Shown: positions 16,501-21,964 of the stretch, in pieces
Position numbering within the stretch: the stretch's first letter is position 1
How the letters are laid out: each line of letters opens with the position of its first letter
Origin: Pseudomonadota bacterium
Lineage (GTDB): Bacteria; Pseudomonadota; Gammaproteobacteria; JAKAQQ01
Length of the DNA: 24,523 bases
NCBI GenBank assembly: GCA_021828425.1
Contig: JAKARN010000002.1
Location: 1-24,523 of the forward strand
Direction of reading: 5' to 3'
Notes under the pieces: generated by a model
The model's database searches: none
What the model saw: the letters and a program-made list of their open reading frames with translations, nothing else
Told to the model about the DNA's origin: nothing
Program-made: the position numbers and the translations under genes

Positions 16501-16506
16501 TACAAT
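16501..16506 (+). promoter_or_regulatory. Possible -10 element of gshA
   Basis: TACAAT lies 26 bases before the proposed TTG start of gshA, in the 84-base gap after pilE. Five of six bases match the consensus, but the -35 position is poor. It suggests that gshA has its own promoter. Confidence 0.4.
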
Positions 16507-16532
16507 GCCCTGCCGCCACAAGGGTTCCCTGC

Positions 16533-18116
16533 TTGACCGACAAACCACGGTTCTCCCTCTCGGACCTGCCTCACGGCTGTTTCACGGGATGCCTGAGGGG
16601 CATTGAGCGGGAGGCTCTCCGGATCAATCCGGATGGCCGGATCGCCCAGACCCCACACCCCACGGCCCTGGGCGCACCGCTCACTCACCCGCACTTCACG
16701 ACCGACTACTCCGAATCCCTCCTCGAGATCGTCAGTTCGGCCCAGCCCACCCTCGAGGGACTCGAGTCCGAGCTCGAAAAACTGCATGCCTTCGTCCAAG
16801 AGCACCTCGGGGAGGAACGGCTCTGGCCCCTCAGCATGCCGCCTTTCATCCAAGACGAGTCCGAAATCCCGATCGCCCGCTATGGAAGCGCCCCCCAGGG
16901 CCTTTTGAGACACCGTTATCGTGTGGGGCTCGCCCACCGGTATGGCCGCTTCATGCAGGTGATCGCCGGAGTCCACTTTAATTTCTCCTTCCCCACCCTC
17001 CTGTGGGATCTCATGCAGCCTCCAGGCCCCCCGCCAACGCAGGCAGCCAAACTGCGCAACGAGAGTTACTTTGCGATCCTGCGCAACTTCTCCCGCCAAG
17101 CCTGGGTTCCCTGCTATCTCTTCGGTGCCTCTCCAGCCCTCTGCCGAAGCTTCAGCCCGGCGACCCACCTGGGTCCCACTCCCTGGAACTCCGATACCCT
17201 ATACGACCCTCACGCCACTTCGCTCCGCATGAGCGATATCGGCTATCGCAATAAAAACCAGCAAAAAATCAGAATTTCGCTGAACGGCCTGGATGCCTAC
17301 GTGAGGACCCTCTCCTGTGCCACCCAGATGCGGGATCCCGATTACCGGCGGATCGGAGTCCGGTGTCCGGATGGTGGCTGGCGTCAACTCAATGATCATG
17401 TCCTCCAGATCGAAAATGAGTACTACAGTATCGCCCGGCCCAAGTCTCTCAAGCATCCCGGCCAACGTCCCCTTCTCTCACTCCGGCAAGAGGGGGTCGA
17501 CTACCTGGAAATCCGCATTTTGGACGTGGATCCGCTCTCGCCTTTGGGCATCGCCCCGGAAACGATGGCCTTCCTCGAAGTCTTCCTCTGGTGGTGTCTC
17601 ATCAAGGAGAGTCCACCGCTTTCGGAGGACGAGCGCTTCATGAACGAGGGCAATCTTCGGCTGGTGGCCTACGAAGGGCGAGGATCCCGGTTGTCGCTCC
17701 GTGACCCGGATGGATTCGGACCACTCGAAATCCGGCTTGACCGCATGCTGGATGCCCTGGAGCCCGTGGCCGATCACCTCACGAAAGCCACCGGAGAACC
17801 GCTCTACCAAAAATCCCTCAGTCTTGCCCGTTCCCGCTGTCGGCATCCCGACGAAACACCATCTGCCTGGATCCTCCGGGAAATGCAACGGATGGATGTT
17901 GGGCATACCGGCTTCGGACTGGAACTCGCACGACGTCAGGCAGATGCCCTGGCCGGTATCCGAATCGGGCCCGAAGACCGGACGCGCCTTGAAAGCTGGA
18001 CCCTTCAATCCGTTGAAGAGCAAGAGCGCCTCGAGCGTGAATCCGCTCTCTCATTCGAGGAGTACCTGGCCCAGTACCTTACGGCCGACCCGGCGGGCTG
18101 TTCGCCCGCTTCCTGA
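16533..18116 (+). CDS. gshA: Glutamate-cysteine ligase GshA (proteobacterial type I)
   Basis: GshA joins glutamate and cysteine using ATP, the first and rate-limiting step of glutathione synthesis, in the cytoplasm. The 527-residue frame starts at a TTG, with AAGGG eight bases upstream and no ATG or GTG between the possible promoter and this codon; E. coli GshA is 518 residues, so the length fits. Family blocks are GIEREALRINPDG at 23-35 (E25 and E27 correspond to the metal-binding glutamates), LTHPHFTTDYSESLLEIV at 50-67, ERLWPLSMPPFI, RYGRFMQVIAGVHFNFSFP at 136-154, and IENEYYSIARPK with YLEIRILDVDPLSPLGI. C16 and C20 form a C-x3-C pair near the N-terminus that may or may not matter. The gene appears intact. 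Confidence 0.95.
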   Translation: MTDKPRFSLSDLPHGCFTGCLRGIEREALRINPDGRIAQTPHPTALGAPLTHPHFTTDYSESLLEIVSSAQPTLEGLESELEKLHAFVQEHLGEERLWPLSMPPFIQDESEIPIARYGSAPQGLLRHRYRVGLAHRYGRFMQVIAGVHFNFSFPTLLWDLMQPPGPPPTQAAKLRNESYFAILRNFSRQAWVPCYLFGASPALCRSFSPATHLGPTPWNSDTLYDPHATSLRMSDIGYRNKNQQKIRISLNGLDAYVRTLSCATQMRDPDYRRIGVRCPDGGWRQLNDHVLQIENEYYSIARPKSLKHPGQRPLLSLRQEGVDYLEIRILDVDPLSPLGIAPETMAFLEVFLWWCLIKESPPLSEDERFMNEGNLRLVAYEGRGSRLSLRDPDGFGPLEIRLDRMLDALEPVADHLTKATGEPLYQKSLSLARSRCRHPDETPSAWILREMQRMDVGHTGFGLELARRQADALAGIRIGPEDRTRLESWTLQSVEEQERLERESALSFEEYLAQYLTADPAGCSPAS

Positions 18117-18229
18117 GAAAACCCCGTCTTTCCTCCCGTTAAAGCAGTTGTTTCCCGGGCGCCCGAAGCTGTCTTCCCGAATGGACCCCCATCCGGCGGA
18201 TCAATCCGCTTGAAACCCAACTGAGCCTC

Positions 18230-18235
18230 TATAAT
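18230..18235 (+). promoter_or_regulatory. TATAAT -10 element before the small ORF at 18270
   Basis: A perfect TATAAT follows gshA by about 114 bases. The nearest -35-like hexamer is TTGAAA at 18210-18215, but the spacing of 14 is short; at 17 bases the sequence is poor. It would start a transcript near 18242. An ATG at 18234 overlaps it and is therefore an unlikely start. Confidence 0.45.
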
Positions 18236-18269
18236 GGTTGGGGTTCCCTCCAAGATCCTGGACTTTCGC

Positions 18270-18509
18270 ATGAAACGTTACGGTATCCGTGCCCGGATGG
18301 ATCCTTCGGATCCTATGTCAGCACCTCATCTCATCGGCCCCGATTTCCAAGTCGACCGGTGGTTCGAAGACCGCGCGGAACGGGACCGGGCGCTGGCCGA
18401 ACTACGTTCCGGCCGGCCCTACTACCGCAGCGGAGACACCCCGAGCGTGATTTATGAGGCGATCGAGGACGAGGCGGTGAACTCCGTCAACCATCAATCC
18501 TCCGCCTGA
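18270..18509 (+). CDS. Small protein of unknown function
   Basis: A 79-residue frame, not recognised. From 18315 onward nearly every codon ends in G or C, as in the real genes around it, which supports coding. The product is soluble and acidic/basic mixed, with FQVDRWFEDRAERDRALAEL followed by RSGRPYYRSGDTPSVIYEAIEDEAVNSV; there is no signal peptide or membrane segment. Possible starts are ATG at 18270, 18297 or 18315, none with a strong ribosome site; the frame also reaches an ATG at 18234 inside the TATAAT box. It converges on the copD gene, whose end lies 16 bases away. It could be a short conserved hypothetical or a spurious frame. Confidence 0.5.
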   Translation: MKRYGIRARMDPSDPMSAPHLIGPDFQVDRWFEDRAERDRALAELRSGRPYYRSGDTPSVIYEAIEDEAVNSVNHQSSA

Positions 18510-18525
18510 TTCGGTCAATGCGGCA

Positions 18526-20082
18526 TCAGTGCCCGAGGCGGATGCGCCAGCCCCCACCCGGCAGGGACTCAAGCCCCTTGGGATGGTAATCAAGCGGGCG
18601 TCCGACTTCGATGATTCCCATCATCCCGCCTGCAAAATGCCCCGGCTCATGACAGGCATACTCGAGCGTCGTGGGCTGATCCGGGAAATGCCAGACGAGT
18701 GACCGGGTCTGGCCCGGTTCCACCGTCACCCCGTTCAGATCGTGCATCTTCATGTCCGGATGGCGCTCCATGTCCCGTTCATGCGCCCGCTGTTCGGCCA
18801 GGTTGCCGATCACGAACTCGTGAATCAAGTGCCCGCGGTTGGTCACGATGAACCGGATCGTCGCACCGGGCGTGACCACAACGCGTGAGGGCTTGAACCG
18901 GAAACTATCAAGCGCAACGACCCGTATTGTTCGGGTAACCGCCCCGGCCGCTCCTGGAGAACCGAAAGCGAATGACGTGTCCGGCCGCGCCATCCGCATG
19001 GATTGATGGCCACGAGGAGGATCACGCCGTGGCGAGGCGACCCCTCCCGTTGAGGACCCCTGTCCCAGCCCGAATCCGGCCGGAACCTGCTCCATGGCAG
19101 CCGGCGGCATGCCATGGAGCAGTACCGAGGCCGCAATCAATACAAGAAGACCAATCAGGCTTTCAATCGCAATCGAATGGTAGCAGCGGTCGAGTTCGCG
19201 TGACGGTACCGCCGACGGGGTGACTGGCTTCGGGTGGACCACCCGAGCCAGCACGAGGTGATCCCACCCCGACCGGGGAGGCAGTCCGCAGACCCGCCGG
19301 ATTTCCGGCAGGCGGACATAACGGTTGTAGACACCAATCAGGACCAGGACCAGGACCAGTCCGAGTTTCACGAGCAGCACCTCACCATAGGTACTGGTCA
19401 CAAAGGCCGACCAGCTGCCGAGTTGCTGCCAAGCCGTATAAATTCCGGTCACAAGAATCAGTCCAAGCCCCACACCAGCCAGTGTCGATAAGCGAGAGAA
19501 GATCACGGCAGGCCGCTCGCGTTTTCCCTCTTGCAGCCGTCGCCTCAGGGTCGGGAACACAAAAAGCGCAATGCTGAAGAGCGCACCGATCCAGAGTCCT
19601 GCCGCCACCAGGTGGATCCAATCCACAAAAACCGGGAAGCGGAAACTCCCGTGGTCCGCCGGATGCCCGGTTTCACTGCGTGTAAAAGCAATGGCCAAAA
19701 GCCCGAGCAGCATGATTCCGCCGATGAATCGAGCCCGCTCGCGCCAAAGCCAACCGGCCCCCCAGAGCAACCAGAGTCCGATGAGGAGGGGGACTCGGGC
19801 GATCCAGATATGGCCGAAACGTGTGGCTGAAAGGACAACCGGGATCACGGTTGGCAGGCCCGAGAGGGGGCCCCGGCTCATTTCCAGGCTGCGCGAAACC
19901 AGGATGAGACCGCTCGTCAGGGTCAGGACGACTAGCCCCACCCCCCCCCACTGCCAGAACGGTCGCCGGAACCACTCGTCCTGATCCCGTGGTACAACCC
20001 AGATCCAGACGGCCCAGGTGCCGATGGCTGATACGACTGCAATCACGTCGATTGCGGTCAATGTAATGTAGAGAGGATGCAT
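18526..20082 (-). CDS. CopD-family copper membrane protein fused to a C-terminal cupredoxin
   Basis: The 518-residue product joins two modules. Residues 1-325 form a CopD-like membrane protein with about eight helices (roughly 7-29, 45-63, 95-113, 118-134, 152-177, 199-218, 233-253, 305-323), containing FVDWIHLVAAGLWIGALF and the CopD segment RLSTLAGVGLGLILVTGIYTAWQQLGSW. After a Gly/Ser/Pro linker (about 326-383), residues 384-495 form a cupredoxin with the four type 1 copper ligands H421, C477, H482 and M487 (IHEF and CHEPGHFAGGM). It probably passes or holds copper at the periplasmic face. The start at 20082 (MHPLYITL) is preferred because GGAGA lies eight bases upstream; a longer frame to 20208 overlaps copC. 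Whether it imports copper or confers tolerance is unknown. Confidence 0.88.
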   Translation of the reverse strand: MHPLYITLTAIDVIAVVSAIGTWAVWIWVVPRDQDEWFRRPFWQWGGVGLVVLTLTSGLILVSRSLEMSRGPLSGLPTVIPVVLSATRFGHIWIARVPLLIGLWLLWGAGWLWRERARFIGGIMLLGLLAIAFTRSETGHPADHGSFRFPVFVDWIHLVAAGLWIGALFSIALFVFPTLRRRLQEGKRERPAVIFSRLSTLAGVGLGLILVTGIYTAWQQLGSWSAFVTSTYGEVLLVKLGLVLVLVLIGVYNRYVRLPEIRRVCGLPPRSGWDHLVLARVVHPKPVTPSAVPSRELDRCYHSIAIESLIGLLVLIAASVLLHGMPPAAMEQVPAGFGLGQGSSTGGVASPRRDPPRGHQSMRMARPDTSFAFGSPGAAGAVTRTIRVVALDSFRFKPSRVVVTPGATIRFIVTNRGHLIHEFVIGNLAEQRAHERDMERHPDMKMHDLNGVTVEPGQTRSLVWHFPDQPTTLEYACHEPGHFAGGMMGIIEVGRPLDYHPKGLESLPGGGWRIRLGH

Positions 20083-20098
20083 ATGTATTATCTCCGTC

Positions 20099-20482
20099 TC
20101 AGCGAACCCGGAAGTACCAGCGGCCTTCCGTATGATGGCCATCAAACGCAATGACGCTCCAGTCGACAAAGTAAACTCCCGGACCGATTGGATGCAATCG
20201 GGTCTCAAGGATGGTATGGCTGCCCTTGGGGATGAACCCGTTGCCGATACTCACCTTCTGGCCCTTGCGGCTTTTGACGATGAGGTGGGAGAAGACCGGT
20301 TCGATGCCGGCATCGAACCAGATGGTGACCAGATGGGGGGGCACCTTGAGCCGGGCACCCACATGGGGGTCTGAGCGTTCGGGAAAGGCATGGGCAAATG
20401 CCACAGGTCCCATGAAGAAGAGGATCGGCAAAAGGAGGCCAACCCTCATCCGGACCAGACGAGGGGTCATACAACGGTTCAT
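20099..20482 (-). CDS. copC: Periplasmic copper-binding protein CopC/YobA family
   Basis: CopC is a small periplasmic beta-barrel that binds Cu(II) at an N-terminal histidine site and works with CopD. The 127-residue product has a signal peptide ending AFA, so the mature protein begins with H31 (HAFPERSDP), the essential first-residue histidine. The second half of the site, D114 and H116 in FDGHHTEG, is present. There is no Met-rich stretch for Cu(I), so only the Cu(II) site is predicted. The mature part is short (97 residues) but includes the usual core GVYFVDWSVIAFDGH. The ATG overlaps the stop of the barrel gene upstream (20479-20482), and CopD-cupredoxin starts 16 bases after its end. Confidence 0.92.
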   Translation of the reverse strand: MNRCMTPRLVRMRVGLLLPILFFMGPVAFAHAFPERSDPHVGARLKVPPHLVTIWFDAGIEPVFSHLIVKSRKGQKVSIGNGFIPKGSHTILETRLHPIGPGVYFVDWSVIAFDGHHTEGRWYFRVR

Positions 20483-21450
20483 GAACGATCTCCAAAAAGA
20501 GGGGTCCCGAGTGTCTTGGGGAACAGGTCATCGAAGTAAAAGTCGACCCCGATGACGATGCCCGGTCGGTTGCCGCTCGCAGCATTGACCGGAAGTTCGA
20601 GCTCGACTCCCCACTGCAGGTAATGGCCGATCCAGATCAAGCCCGGGTCGATATCCCCGGTCGTCCGGGCCGGACAGTTGGCATCCAGGCAGGTCTGCAT
20701 GGGAATCTCGACGATGGGAACCATGTTGTTGAAGGGTGCGCCGATCCCCTCGTAGCGGACGAAATCCTGGAGGTAAGGGATGCTGTACTGAAGGGAAAAA
20801 TCCCAGTTGAGGATCCGAGGAGCCAAGGCTGAGGAACTGGGAATGTTTTCCGAGACCGCTCCCGTAATGGCAAAGGGTGTGAGGTACCGGAGTGAAAAGG
20901 GCAGGAAACCGAAACCCTGGCCAAAGGCAAACTCGGGGGTGTAGACGGAGCCCGCCGAGCCGATGGCACTGCTGCCACTGCCTCCGATCGTATCGGTCAA
21001 TTGCACGAGACCAATCGATTCCGTCGACGGGACCTTGTAGAGTTGGTAGGCCGCACCCAATGTCCAGTTATCCCAACCCCTGAGCGGAGGCCCGGTTGCG
21101 GGTTCGACCTGCTGGTAGTCCGTACCCACCACAAGGCCGAAACGCCGGGTCAGGGTCTTGGCATAACTGAGAGAGAGGCTATCCGTGATTCCCTGGGATC
21201 CTGGGAGCGCGTTGAAGACGATGGGCAGTTCATCCGCCACTCCGGGATCGTCAAAGGTCAGTGTGGCCGGGAACACCCGCTCACCGACCACGGCATGGGC
21301 GGATGCGGCCGGACCGGCCATCCCGGAAGCCACGAGCAGAATACCGAGTATCCACGCCCACACAAGGAACACAACCCAGTTTCGGAGAACCGGCGGCCCG
21401 GAAATCTCCAGCTGCTTCCCGTACCGGGAAACCCCTACCACGTTTTTCAC
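20479..21450 (-). CDS. Predicted outer-membrane beta-barrel of the copper cassette
   Basis: The 323-residue product has a hydrophobic signal segment (about 25-43, cleavage near ASA-H at 51). It continues as a beta-rich protein with alternating strands, for example FGLVVGTDYQQV, DNWTLGAAYQLYKVP, WDFSLQYSIPYL and LIWIGHYLQWGVELELPV, and ends near IVIGVDFYFDDLFP. HAVVGERVFPATLTFDDPGVADE forms the mature N-terminus. Two cysteines (C254, C259) in TCLDANCPA could bind metal or pair. The start is a GTG at 21448-21450 with GGGGAG six bases upstream. It overlaps copC, so a link to copper is likely by context only; the substrate is unknown. Confidence 0.7.
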   Translation of the reverse strand: MKNVVGVSRYGKQLEISGPPVLRNWVVFLVWAWILGILLVASGMAGPAASAHAVVGERVFPATLTFDDPGVADELPIVFNALPGSQGITDSLSLSYAKTLTRRFGLVVGTDYQQVEPATGPPLRGWDNWTLGAAYQLYKVPSTESIGLVQLTDTIGGSGSSAIGSAGSVYTPEFAFGQGFGFLPFSLRYLTPFAITGAVSENIPSSSALAPRILNWDFSLQYSIPYLQDFVRYEGIGAPFNNMVPIVEIPMQTCLDANCPARTTGDIDPGLIWIGHYLQWGVELELPVNAASGNRPGIVIGVDFYFDDLFPKTLGTPLFGDRS

Positions 21451-21556
21451 TACGCTCTCCCCGCCTGAGGACAGGCGCTTTCCCCATCAGGGGAAGCCCG
21501 TCTTGTTTGAGTGACCAGATCCCGGTCGAAAACCGGGCCTCCGGAATCTCCTGTTC
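21451..21556 (-). promoter_or_regulatory. Leader with three tandem hairpins before the outer-membrane barrel gene
   Basis: In the 106 bases between the CPVC gene and the barrel gene there are three perfect 6-base-pair stems. In plus coordinates they are CCCGGT/ACCGGG at 21521-21537 (5-base loop), TTCCCC/GGGGAA at 21480-21495 (4-base loop) and CGCCTG/CAGGCG at 21462-21477 (4-base loop). The last touches the GGGGAG ribosome site (21457-21462), which is followed by six bases and the GTG. None is followed by a T tract. They could pause transcription, protect mRNA ends or control access to the ribosome site. Confidence 0.55.
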
Positions 21557-21943
21557 CTAGCTGAGAGCGGGTGGTGCGCGGCTACGGGTTCTGAGGGGGA
21601 GAGGGAACGGTGGAAGCGCCGATGGGCGCGGCAGCACCCGTCCACCAAGGCGGTAAAGCACCGGGGCTGTGAAGGAAGGAACCAGCCTGGGCACCACGGT
21701 TGATCCATGGGCCATGACTTGGCAGACGGGACAGAGCAGGCGTCCCAGGCTGGTCCGGTGGTGGATCAGCCCACTCAGGGCATAGATGGTGGTGCACGCC
21801 ACGAGGACCGCCCACACCACCCCGTGGACGCTGGATCGCCGGAGTGTATGCCCGGCCAACCTCAAACGTGGCCTCCCGGCAAGCCCGACCCGCAAGGCCC
21901 GCTGCTTCGGGGAGCGGGCCTTGCGGAGGAGATCAGGTCCCAT
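21557..21943 (-). CDS. Small membrane protein with CPVC motif, DUF2946-like
   Basis: The 128-residue product has a basic N-terminus, one membrane helix (about 41-60), then HHRTSLGRLLCPVCQVMAHG with C71, C74 and H79, and a proline-rich tail ending RTRSRAPPALS. The CPVC centre plus a final R-S-R-A-P-P is the look of short DUF2946-type proteins often found near copper or TonB-linked genes; the assignment rests on recall of that pattern. C-x2-C with nearby histidines suggests metal or thiol chemistry outside the membrane. It starts about 21 bases after the propeller gene stop, without a good ribosome site. The start codon is uncertain, since the first 35 residues are arginine-rich and unusual. 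Confidence 0.6.
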   Translation of the reverse strand: MGPDLLRKARSPKQRALRVGLAGRPRLRLAGHTLRRSSVHGVVWAVLVACTTIYALSGLIHHRTSLGRLLCPVCQVMAHGSTVVPRLVPSFTAPVLYRLGGRVLPRPSALPPFPLPLRTRSRAPPALS

Positions 21944-21964
21944 GCCATCAGGCCGACCCGGACA

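Noticed and set aside
18156..18165. Perfect palindrome CGGGCGCCCG after gshA
   Set aside because: It is a short GC palindrome without loop space or T tract; it could be a protein site but nothing supports this.
18526..20208. Extended copD frame with 42 extra N-terminal residues
   Set aside because: It would start inside copC; the ATG at 20082 has a ribosome site and gives a typical membrane N-terminus.
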